17,043 bases of DNA from Halicephalobus mephisto (taxonomy: Eukaryota > Nematoda > Chromadorea > Rhabditida > Panagrolaimidae). The stretch is from positions 1 to 17,043 of the forward strand of contig SWDT01000298.1 of assembly GCA_009193035.1 (NCBI GenBank), written 5' to 3'. Positions 1 through 9,424 of this stretch are shown piece after piece. A program made the translations under genes and the position numbers. The notes under the pieces are model-generated. The model saw only the letters and a program-made list of their open reading frames with translations, was not told the DNA's origin and did no database searches. Numbering within the stretch: position 1 is the stretch's first letter; the number at the start of each line of letters is the position of its first letter.

Positions 1-720
1 GAATTTATGTAAAAGGGAGTGGCTTTTAGTTATTAGGGAAATAGCGGGGTATAAAGAGTTAAAGAGTACTGTAAAATTACGGTAGAATTACTGTAGATTA
101 CGGTAGATTACGGTAGAAAAATTCCACATGAAAGTCCAAAAAGACGAACTTATGTAAAAGGGAGTGGCTTTTAGTTATTAGGGAAATAGCGGGGTATAAA
201 AAGTTAAAAAGTACTGTAAATTACGGTAGAATTACTGTAGATTACTGTAGGATTACTGTAGATTACTATAGGTTACTGTAGAATTAGTGTAAATCACGAT
301 AGAATCGTTGTAGATTACGGTAAAATTACTGTAGATTACTGTAGAATTAGTGTTGATTACGGTAGAATTACTGTAGATTACTGTAGGATTACTGTAGAAT
401 TACGGTAGAAAAATTCCACATGAAAGTCCAAAAAGACGAATTTATGTAAAAGGGAGTGGCTTTTAGGTACTAGGGAAATAGCGGGGTATAAAAAGTTAAA
501 CAGTACTGTAAAATTACAGTAGGATTACTGTAGATTACTGTAAATTACGGTAGATTACTGTAAAAGTACTGTATATTACTGTAGAATTAGTGTAAATTAC
601 GGTAGAATTAAAGTAAAGTATTGCAAATCACTGAAAATTACTGTCAATTATTGTAAAATCACTTTAGATTACCGTAAAATTACTGTATATTACTCTAAAT
701 TGCTGTAAATTGTGGTAAAA
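1..720. repeat. Satellite array A (TACTGTA/TACGGTA family)
   Basis: Composite tandem repeat. Each unit has a conserved head of about 70 bp (it begins near GAATTTATGTAAAAGGGAG and runs through ATAGCGGGGTATAAA), at about 1, 148 and 438. The head is followed by a variable run of 10-14-bp words (ATTACTGTAG, ATTACGGTAG), then a tail GAAAAATTCCACATGAAAG that leads to the next head (tails near 117 and 410). After about 600 the words decay into TACTGTAAAT-like sequence. The same heads recur in array B in the same orientation. No coding potential is seen. Confidence 0.9.
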
Positions 721-931
721 TGAGGGCACTTGAAGAGGATTATTCTGGGAAAGGAATTATTGTAAAATGGATATTGTAAAAAAGGAAAACTGCAGAGAAA
801 TCATGGACAAATTAACTTGTCGGAAAAATTGTGTATATACGAGAAAAATAGAAATAGTTTTGAAACGTTGTCGGGAGGATATTCAAAGTCTGATTGTGGC
901 CCTGATTTATGCCTTAGTTTAGGTCTGGATA

Positions 932-950
932 TAGGCTTAGGCTTAGGCTT
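932..950 (+). repeat. Short interstitial TTAGGC run
   Basis: About three head-to-tail copies of TTAGGC. TTAGGC is the telomere unit of nematodes, so this agrees with a nematode source. Three copies can also arise by chance in simple sequence. Confidence 0.5.
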
Positions 951-1050
951 TATGCGTTTCATTTATGCGATTTATGCGATTTATGTGATTTATGAAATTA
1001 CATATTTATTTAATTGCCTATTGATGTGTCACTAGTGATGCAATTGTTAC

Positions 1051-1056
1051 TTTATT
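1051..1056 (-). terminator. Candidate poly(A) signal of the recombinase gene
   Basis: AATAAA on the minus strand, about 155 nt past the TAG stop at 1211-1213. Its position fits a short 3' UTR, but AATAAA is frequent in AT-rich DNA. Confidence 0.4.
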
Positions 1057-1210
1057 GTGTAATTTTTTCGCAAATATTCAAGTGCAAAATACAATTCGTG
1101 ATTAGATATAAGACAAATGAACAAATATTGGGAATATGTTGTGCGGCCGAAATCTAAAATGATGGATAGTTAGGAGATGAACTTAAAGCTTTTTGTTAGT
1201 TGAACAAAAC

Positions 1211-4200
1211 CTATGCACGGGACTGACGGAGCGTCGTTGTGATGAGTTCTAAAGATGTAAGACGCATGCATTCCGTCAAGTTATTCTCACACACCGTTTC
1301 GATGTAATTTTGTACGGAGTTGATGATTTTTTTCACGTCATGGGAGCCTTTCATGAGGTTTGAAATCATGAATTGCAGTTGTTCTGTGAAGTGCGGAGAT
1401 GATGATTGACACTCTTTATCATAGCACTTGGAGCAGGGCAAAGTGGTGGATGACGAGTGAAGTGGGGACGCACTTGCTGCAATTGTGGGCCATTTGAATG
1501 CTGTCCATTGGTGGATGTAAAGTGGTCGGTGGTTCTGGTCATAATGTAAAGCGGACTGGAATGTGTAATTGCAGTCGACTGAAAAGACAGATCTAGAATT
1601 GTAGCTACAATTGATCACGTACTGCATTTTTTGCTCACGTTTCTGTGAGCCATCTCCATGTGGTTGACAATGTGTGCGTTAGTGTAAAGATTGCTTGGAT
1701 CACATAAACGGCAGACATAGCCATTTTCCGGATAATTCTGTTCCTTCTTATTCCTTGATGGACCAATGCCATGTGCTTTCTTTATGTGGAGGAAGAAATC
1801 CGGCAATGACACAATTCCACTCTTGCTGCCCAACAGAAATGCCGCATATGGATCTATCGCAGCTGCTTTGCGGTCATATACGGATCTAGCTGTGCAGTGA
1901 ATCTTGGCATCACAACTCTCCATTATGCAATCAAACTCTTTCGGATACTGATCAATGAACTGGTAAGAAATATAACGCCCTAATGGACCAGGGGTTCGAA
2001 CCTGAACAATGTTAGGGTGATTGCAAAAAGCAAACAATCAACTTACATTTTGTTGCTGAAGCCTACCAAAAAGGGCAGGCAGGTCGAGTTTCTCGGTGTT
2101 TATCTCCTCCGTTTTGACTCGCTCTGTCATTTCAACTAACGCCCAATTGGCGAAATAAGTCCGCATGTGGTTCTCATAATCGTTCCACGTCAGGTTCTTT
2201 GTGGCATAACGTCTCTTTTTGTTAGCCAATTTAAGCTCAAAAGCTTTACGGACTCTCCGGTACTGCTTTGTCATGAATATGTTCATTGGACGATTCTTGT
2301 CCAGTTTTTTTATCTGTTGAAGAGAAGCAGCGTCGAGAGTGGCGCCTTGAACAATAGATGTTGCCATAGCACTAGACGCAAAGTGACGGAGGTATGTCCT
2401 TACGGCTGAGGAGCGCCATATATCTGTCGATGCCAAAAAATCAACAATATCCTTTAAATTGTTGGATGCACAGTGAGCAAGCATTCCAATTGCTACTCGA
2501 GTAGCATAGCCAATTCGTGTCGATCGAGGGGTGAAGAAGTTCTTCTGCACTCCCAGCAGACGACAGAACCACTCCGTCACCACCTCCGGACTGACGATTG
2601 GCAATGAGGTTCTTGGGCATGTCCCTGCTGCTTCGTATCGATAGAAAACTGGGAACTGCTCCACCTCTTCTCTTACACTCGCTTTTCTGGTGGTGATGAT
2701 TTCTTCAAAAGAAGTTTCTTTGAGAAATCCAGAGAAGAAGAAATGCATCAACATGATGACGGCCGCGTTAACGCCGTGGTTTTCCACATTGGAATCTACA
2801 ACAACTGGTCTGCGTGCACTTCGGTTTTTAACGGCCTTTTCTGGTGGTAGGTTAATGGTGAGTTTCACATTGTTCGGCTCAATTTGGAACTCGATGTCTT
2901 CAACCAGTAGACCGTGAGAACGCTCGGAGTCGTAATCAGTACAAAACAGGGCTTCTGGTCGTCCCCCAGTGATGCCCAACGTCAGCAAGATCGCGATATT
3001 TTGAACCACTTGGGTTGACGCAATCAACTGAGTGTTTGCGGAGAAAAAAGAGCACATATCGGAGTAATATAGAGGGGCACCACACTTAAGCTCTTTCTGT
3101 CCATAAACTCGTGAATGAGCAAAAGTTGTTGCTCTCATACTAGCACCAATCCATTGCTTAACACTTTGATTTGGAGCAATTAGGCCGCATAATTTCAACT
3201 GAAAAGTAATTTATCATTCCAAATATTTGTAATACTTTGTTATAGGAAGGCACTTTTATTTCCTTTTAAGGACGAATTTATGTAAAAGGGGGTGGCTTTT
3301 AGGTAATAGGGAAATAGCGGGGTATAAAGAGTTAAAAAGTACTGTAGATTACGGTAGAATTATTGTGGAGAAATTCCATACGAGAAAAAGGGGAAAAGAC
3401 GAACTTATTTAAAAGGGAGTGGCTTTTAGGTAATAGGGAAATAGCGGGGTATAAAAAGTTAAAAAGTACTGTAAATTACGGTAGAATTACTGTAAATTAC
3501 GGTAGAATTACTGTACATTACGGTAGAAAAATCCTACAAGAAAGTTCAAAAAGACGAATTTATGTAAAAGGGAGTGGCTTTTAAGTACTAGGGAAATAGC
3601 GGGGTATAAAGAGTTAAAGAGTACTGTAAGTTACGGTAGAATTACTGTAGGTTACGGTAGAATTACTGTAAAAGTACTGTAGATTACTGTAAATTACGGT
3701 AGAGTTACTGTAAAGTGTCGTAAATCACTGAAAATTACTGTAGATTACGGTAGATTACTGTAGAATTAGTGTAAATTACTGTAGATTACTGTAGAAAAAT
3801 CCTACATGAAAGTTCAAAAAAACAAACTTATGTAAAAGGGAGTGGCTTTTAGTTATTAGGGAAATAGCGGGGTATAAAGAGTTAAAAAGTACTGTAAATT
3901 ACTGTAGAATTACTGTGGATTACGGTAGAATTACTGTGAATCACTGTAAATTACGGTAGAGTTACTGTAGATTATTGTGAGATTAACATAAATTACAGCA
4001 AAATTGATATTTCCCTGATACTTAAAAATCACTTTTTTTTATTCAACTAGTCTTTTCTTTTATCTCTTATGTGGAATTTTTCTACAGTAGTTGAAAGCAA
4101 AGTGCATTTGAATTAATTTTCGAGTATAAATGTTTAAAAATTCTTACCGCAGAAATGACACAAAATGCAACTCTGTTAGCGTATTTGAACGTCTTTCCTC

Positions 4201-5997
4201 TGTCAACAATCCATGTTCGAAATCTAATAATTACATCTTCTAGAACATCAAGTCTCTCAGAATATTCCAATGCTGTTAAGAAATGATAAGAGAGGCGGCT
4301 AACTTGGACATTTTTTGATGATGCGAGGAACATTGTAAAGTTTGTCAATGCATGGACGAATGCCTGAAGTGTTTTGCTGGCGTATTTATTCCATGCTGTT
4401 TCGGTCATGAAACTTCTGACATGAGTCGTAATCGCCTCACGATATTCATTCAATAGAACGTGCATCCGTTCTCCGATATATGCCTCTTCTTCATCCTCTT
4501 CATTTATGAAGTCGTCTTGGGCATCTGGAGATTGCAGCATTGAGGACATAATAGTGGATAAATTTTCTGAAGTAACTAAATCAGAAGAGTATTACAGAAG
4601 AAGAACTTACTGCTCGTTAATCGTATCGCTATATCATTAATGAAATTTCCTCTGCGCAAAGTTGCATTTGCAGTCATTGGTGACCTATCAACAAGCTCTT
4701 CAAGTGCATTTTGAATGTTGTACAGGTCCTCCTTATCCAACGGGATAAAATTTCTGTTTTGCTTCTTCACTGTTTTCTGTTTTGAAGCTTCACGACTGTA
4801 ATAGGAGTATTGGAATTTCAGTGTTTCGGAATTGTTGTTCGATGTCATGATTGACGAACTATCTTCCTCAGAAAAAGAACTTAAAGTAGATTCTAGTTGT
4901 TCTGCTACTTCGTCGTTGATTTCAAGACAATCTTTATCTAGCACAATGGCAATTTCTATGGGATCTAACTCTGGGTTGTTGCTGATGATAGAATTTAACA
5001 GGGTTTCATCAAACAATTCATCAACTCGCTCTTCAACTGCTTCACGTACATTTTGCTTCATTGCATTAGCTTCCTCATTAGAAAGATGTTCACATTCTCT
5101 GTTTAATGCTATCATAGACTCCTCCAACTCTCTCAATGAATTTGCCTTTCTAATTTCCGTTATTGTTGTTTCCATCAAATGAATTGAGGATTCCTATATA
5201 ATAATCACTTATATGGATATATAACGATAAAGAAAACTTGCATTAAGAATTACTGTTCGATTACAAGGAAGATTTTCATCTTCAGAATCAGAAGACTAAA
5301 AGTTTTTATATATGAAAAAGTATATAATGATTAACTCACATCAATTGTAATTGTTTGTCCATTGTTATTTCCCAAAATAGGAGACATATCATTCTACAAT
5401 ATACGTTTATTAAAAACATGCAGTGGCACTGATAATAGATTAATGTATTTGCACAATATATACATGTATATATAAAAACTACATAACTTTATTAAGAATG
5501 AATCTGAAGTTTTCAAGTGGTTTTCATATTCTCCGAAATTTTCTGATGAAACCATTGACAAATTAAGTATTGTGTTTATTTTAAAAATTTAAATAGATTT
5601 ACCTCTGAGGAAATGTCTGTCAATTCCTCTTCCAATGGATGACTACTTTGTCTTTTTCTTTTTGATAATGGAGATGACGTAATAAAGGATCTATTTGTTC
5701 CACTTGCTTCGGATGAAAATGGACGTCCTTCGTTTGGTAAAGGGACGTATGGATCTTCACTTGTTGACAGTAGCTGAGACCATGGATATAGCTAAATTTG
5801 TAAAGTAAAAAGGATGTTAATTTAGATGCCATCTGACCTCATGTCCAGTTATTTCATCAGCGGTTGGAGCTGACGGTTGATTACGAGGAGTTTTATGTTT
5901 TCTAAATAAATATTTCATTATTGAAAGAGTACGAAAATAAAATAATTTACCGTTGCTTATAAATGTCCATTAACGCTTTTTTTGATTTAAAAGGCAT
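1211..5997 (-). CDS. Ten-exon tyrosine recombinase (phage-integrase family) with C-terminal zinc finger
   Basis: Exons (minus strand): 5997-5951, 5901-5838, 5791-5603, 5393-5340, 5295-5254, 5193-4611, 4566-4148, 3198-2047, 2001-1623, 1578-1211. They total 3297 nt, exactly 1098 codons plus stop, with every phase consistent. All introns are GT-AG; intron 2 has a weak GTCAGA donor. Residues 80-85 are a basic SKRKRQ (possible nuclear signal). 133-250 are acidic and helical. About 385-466 resemble the helical core-binding domain of integrases (TAWNKYASKTLQAF). 467-740 are the catalytic domain: Arg546 in TGGRPEAL, Arg691 and Arg694 in TPRSTRIGYATR, Trp727 and likely nucleophile Tyr735 in WRSSAVRTYLRHF. 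947-969 form a C2H2 finger (C-x2-C-x13-H-x4-H); 1025-1033 hold CSKCYDKEC. Family knowledge: such enzymes cut and rejoin DNA through a 3'-phosphotyrosine. The closest known group (Crypton, DIRS/PAT, other) is unclear. The start ATG is the first in frame, but the frame stays open upstream, so another 5' exon is possible. Confidence 0.85.
3199..4147 (-). other. Intron 7 of the recombinase gene (949 nt, carries array B)
   Basis: Donor GTAAGAAT follows the GCG codon at 4148, and acceptor TTACTTTTCAG precedes 3198. An in-frame TAA lies just upstream of the acceptor, which shows that the catalytic exon must be joined to something. Phase 0 on both sides. It is about twenty times longer than most of the other introns, and the excess is almost entirely satellite. 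Confidence 0.8.
3270..4090. repeat. Satellite array B (same family as array A), inside intron 7
   Basis: Heads at about 3271, 3402, 3557 and 3828, with ACTGTA/ACGGTA words between them and AAAAATCCTACA(T/A)GAAAG tails at about 3530 and 3797. It has the same orientation as array A. At 4068-4090 the tail motif recurs in inverted orientation (minus strand reads CTACTGTAGAAAAATTCCAC), so the array ends in a partial inverted repeat. Confidence 0.9.
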
Positions 5998-6149
5998 ACT
6001 TGTGACAAACCATAAATTTAGGTAAATTGCTTCAAGAAAAATGGAGAATCTAAAAATTTGTAATTTCAGTAAATTCAATTACAATTTCAAAACTCAGTGA
6101 TTGCAAAAAATTGGAAGATTGTTTAAGCTTAATAAACATCAAATAAGAA
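5998..6149. other. 5' flank of the recombinase gene
   Basis: AT-rich, with no clear promoter. On the minus strand an ATG at 6013-6011 opens an eight-codon frame (stop TAA) that overlaps the gene's ATG at 5997 in another frame. It could be a short upstream ORF if the 5' UTR begins before it. A TTTTTAG on the minus strand near 6046 could be an acceptor for a leader exon, but it is weak. Confidence 0.35.
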
Positions 6150-7135
6150 ATTAATTCCGACCGATTCGGTTAAAAAAATACTGTAAAAGGAACTTTCAAA
6201 AAATCTCATAAACAAGCAGAAAAAATTCCGACCGATTCGGTTAAAAAAATACTGTAAAGGAACTTTCAAAAAATTTCATAAACAGGCAGAAAAAATTCCG
6301 ACAGATTTGCTAAGAAATACTGTAAATGAACTTTCAAAAAATTTCATAAACAGGCAGAAAAAATTCCGACCGATTCGGTTAAGAAAATATCGCAAAAGGA
6401 ACTTTCAAAAAATTTGATAAACGAGCAGAAAAAATTCCAACAGATTTGCTAAGAAATACTGTAAAGAAACTTTCAAAAAATTCTGATCGATTCGGTTAAA
6501 AAAATACTGTAAAGAAACTTTCAAAAAATTTCATAAACAGGCAGAAAAAATTCCAACAGATTTGCTAAGAAATACTGCAAAGGAACTTTCAAAAAATTCT
6601 GATCGATTTGGTTAAAAAAATACTGTAAAGAGAACTTCCAAAAAATTTCATAAACAGGCAGAAAAAATTCTGATCGATTTGGTTAAAAAAATACTGTAAA
6701 GAGAACTTTCAAAAAATTTCATAAACAGGTAGAAAAAATTCCAACAGATTTGCTAAGAAATACTGTAAAGGAACTTTCAAAAAATTTGATAAACAGGCAG
6801 AAAAAATTCCGACAGATTCGGTTGAGAAAATATCGCAAAAGGAACTTTCAAAAAATTTGATAAACGAGCAGAAAAAATTCCAACAGATTTGCTAAGAAAT
6901 ACTGTAAAGGAACTTTCAAAAAATTCTGATCGATTCGGTTAAAAAAATACTGTAAAGAAACTTTCAAAAAATTTGATAAACAAGCAGAAAAAATTCCAAC
7001 AGATTTGCTAAGAAATACTGTAAAGGAACTTTCAAAAAATTTGATAAACGAGCAGAAAAAATTCCAACAGATTTGCTAAGAAATACTGTAAAGGAACTTC
7101 CAAAAAATCTCATAAACAAGCAGAACAAATTCCGA
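6150..7135. repeat. Satellite array C (~70-bp units)
   Basis: About fifteen units, each with a GAACTTTCAAAAAAT core (for example 6189, 6257, 6328, 6399, 6583, 6704, 6770, 6840, 6908, 7025). Between cores are TAAACAGGCAGAAAAAATTC and one of two variable blocks: CCGACCGATTCGGTTAAAA (contains the near-palindrome CCGACCGATTCGG) or CCAACAGATTTGCTAAGAA, then ATACTGTAAAG. Some units are short (about 49 bp), lacking the TAAACAGGCAG part. The array lies between two divergent genes. The open frame over its right part is a by-product of the repeat. Confidence 0.9.
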
Positions 7136-7647
7136 TCGATTCGCTCAGACATGTTTGGCTTTGTTCGGTCAAAAAAGCCGAAGATTTGAAAGGTTAAGAC
7201 GGCTCTCTCCGATTTGCAAAACAACTCTCTCTGCCGACTGGAAAGAAAAATAATCGATTGCTTCAAAATGAATTCGGCAAATTTTTGAATGCAGATGTTT
7301 GAGATTTTTGATTTCGAGTTAATCAAAAAGTTAACTAATAAATAAATTAATTTTTTTATTAATAAAATTATCAAGTATTTTATGAATATTCAAAAAATTA
7401 GAAAGTTAAAAATATTCATTAATAATTTTCAATTATTTAGTAATTAAATGTAAATACTTACTTTTAGAAAAATTTTAAAAAGATTTTGGGAAAATTTCGA
7501 AAGAACTGAAAAAATTTTGAGAATGTGTGATGAAGAAATGAAAAAGAAAATGCCGATTTGTCCGAATTGCCCGAATTTGAAAACAGACCTTTGCACCCGA
7601 AGAAGATAAATTCCTTTCACTGCTGGTAAACAGGAACTTTTTGGCGG

Positions 7648-7655
7648 TATAAATA
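7648..7655 (+). promoter_or_regulatory. Candidate TATA box
   Basis: TATAAATA directly preceded by GGCGG, in otherwise AT-rich DNA, about 250 bp before the start codon at 7906. The spacing leaves room for a leader exon and an intron ending at 7903. Chance occurrence is likely enough that this is only a candidate. Confidence 0.3.
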
Positions 7656-7892
7656 TTGGAAGATGTTCAAAAATTTCTTGTTCTGATTTCGAAAAGGATT
7701 TACTTTTCCATATTCGGATTTCATTTTTTTCTCATTTAATTTTTTATCACAAGTTTTTGTGTTTTATGATTTTTTTGCCTCAATCTCAAACGTGATAATT
7801 GATAAAAAAGTTTTAAATTTAATTTTTAAAATACTTTTGCAATTTCGTAATTATTTAAGACTCGTACTCTAATTATTCACTACATTTTCACT

Positions 7893-7903
7893 ACTTTTTT
7901 CAG
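7893..7903 (+). promoter_or_regulatory. 3' splice acceptor just before the start codon
   Basis: ACTTTTTTCAG ends two bases before the ATG at 7906. This is the standard nematode acceptor. An acceptor this close to an ATG is typical either of spliced-leader trans-splicing or of an intron separating an untranslated leader exon. It supports the chosen start. Confidence 0.6.
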
Positions 7904-7905
7904 AT

Positions 7906-9359
7906 ATGTTTGCTTTGACCAAGCACTTTCTCCTTCTGTATCTCTTTATTAATCCAAGTTATAATTATATCCATCAGCAATTTGGACTTGCTGGGTAAAA
8001 ATGTTCTTTATATTTAATTTAATTTTGATATTTACAGAACTAATACTACTCAAATTTGTTCCCCTGTTGAATTCAAAGTGAAAATTAGAGTTGACGGAAT
8101 CAAAAGCCCAGCTTTACTTCGTCAACTTAATGAACATCTTAAAAAACGTGAGCTTTGGCTTCAACAGAATATTAAAGCCATTTGTTCTGCTAAAATAAGA
8201 GAAAAAAGAGCGATTCCTATTGTAGCAGTAGTAGCACTTACTGTTTTCGGTGGTAGTTTACTTATCGGAATTGTTAGCGGTGGAGTTTATTTCTATATTG
8301 AAATATTAAATCTTCATGCTACTATTCATAAGTTGGAACAAGCATTGGATAACTTTGCAATTGAATCAATTGCAAATAGACTTACTGACAACGCTGCACA
8401 GGGTTTTCGAAACATATTTAACAATGAGAACACACTTCTTGGAAATGTTACAACCAATGCATTTAATATCAACTTTATCCCTATTCGTTGTGATGATCGA
8501 CTAATAACTGGGGAAGTTTGTTATTCCTCACTTGATAATTTTGGCTCCCGACAAAAGGTACTTTTTTGTTATATAAAATTGATATATGAAAATTACTTTT
8601 CAGATTGCAGATCTTGGTAGAATCTATGAAAATTACTTTGATTATCTTAAATTCCATGAAGATGTTATTCTCTTAAAAAATGGAACACTTATTCCGGTTG
8701 AGAATTGTAAACAAAATGGAGAATACACCATTTGTGATATGGCTTCTGATAAATGTCTTCCTCATGATTTCTCAAGTTGCACGAAAGGAGTCCGTACAGT
8801 TGATTTAAGTGAGTTAGTTGTTGAACCAGTGCTTGACGGTTATCGATTGCTGGGTTCAGGAGTATATTTAATTGATAACAAATTATATACTCTTAAGAAC
8901 AATATTACTTACGTAAAAGTTGAAAAAGGTAAATGTCTTTATACAAACGATACGGTGAGAGTTAAAAAAAATTAAATATTATGTATTCATATGTTTTAGT
9001 GTTATCCTGGCACTGCAGCTGCCACACTTCATCCTTCTATCAACACCAATTATAATATTTTTATTAACTATGCACATCATGATGATGACTCAGAACTGGA
9101 GTACTCTGTAATTAAGACTATGGGTGGATGGTATGCAGAACTCTATAATCCTTTTGGTTACAGTAGCAAATGGTTTGTTGTCGGTATTTCCGTTATAATT
9201 ACAATTCTAGTATCAGTATTTATTTGTATTTTCTTTTGCGTGTTTGACGGCAAAATTGACAAGCTACTTCGACGATGTTGTTCAGCTGAAACCAAGGTTG
9301 AAATATCTTTCCCAAACATTGGAACTGACACCACTAATCAAAAACCCATTAATGTTTAA
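7906..9359 (+). CDS. Class I viral fusion protein-like membrane glycoprotein (four exons)
   Basis: Exons 7906-7994, 8038-8557, 8604-8954 and 9000-9359 give 1320 nt (439 residues plus stop). The introns are GT-AG, 43, 46 and 45 nt. Order of parts: hydrophobic signal peptide (about 1-20); a short pre-region; REKR at 84-87, a furin-type site; a Gly/Ala/Val-rich hydrophobic stretch at 88-113 placed as a fusion peptide; a heptad-like helix at about 117-150; ten ectodomain cysteines (37, 79, 181, 191, 238, 247, 254, 262, 314, 321); five N-glycosylation sequons (N32, N166, N229, N303, N318); a transmembrane helix at 378-402; a 37-residue cytoplasmic tail. This is the plan of paramyxovirus F and of retroviral or baculovirus envelope proteins, which fuse membranes. 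I cannot assign a family by sequence. The frame is unbroken, so the gene may be a captured (domesticated) envelope gene or belong to a resident element. No gag, pol or LTRs are visible next to it. Confidence 0.75.
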
Positions 9360-9424
9360 TTTCGATTGTTTTTGCTTATTAAAATTAAATTTGATAAGAT
9401 TTATTAATTATATAAAAAAGAAAT

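Larger units (their letters stand above)
721..1210. other. Gene-poor stretch with short repeats, 3' flank of the recombinase gene
   Basis: It holds a short run of TTAGGC units (932-950), directly followed by about four copies of a 9-mer ATTTATGCG/ATTTATGTG (960-995). A small open frame on the plus strand over 817-1035 is low-complexity and follows these repeats, so I do not call it a gene. The rest is AT-rich with nothing recognisable except the poly(A) signal listed separately. Confidence 0.6.
7136..7905. other. Intergenic region upstream of the fusion-protein-like gene
   Basis: Begins where array C decays, then about 750 bp of unique AT-rich sequence. I see no gene. It holds the TATA-like box and splice acceptor listed separately, so it probably contains the promoter and leader of the gene starting at 7906. 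Confidence 0.5.

Noticed and set aside
817..1035. Small plus-strand open frame (72 codons)
   Set aside because: It is built from short repeats (TTAGGC and ATTTATGCG), giving low-complexity Leu/Gly and Ile/Tyr runs. There is no sign of a domain, and the frame opens in mid-sequence with no signal.
4832..5182. Plus-strand open frame of 116 codons opposite exon 6
   Set aside because: It is antisense to a well-supported exon and Ser-rich as expected from the reverse reading of Glu/Ser codons.
5620..5832. Minus-strand open frame beginning with ATG at 5832
   Set aside because: It is a wrong-frame reading across intron 2 and exon 3 of the recombinase gene. The spliced frame in the other phase joins exactly with both neighbours.
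6964..7374. Minus-strand open frame of 136 codons
   Set aside because: Its C-terminal half is the translation of array C units and the rest is AT-rich unique DNA. No domain or splice logic supports it.
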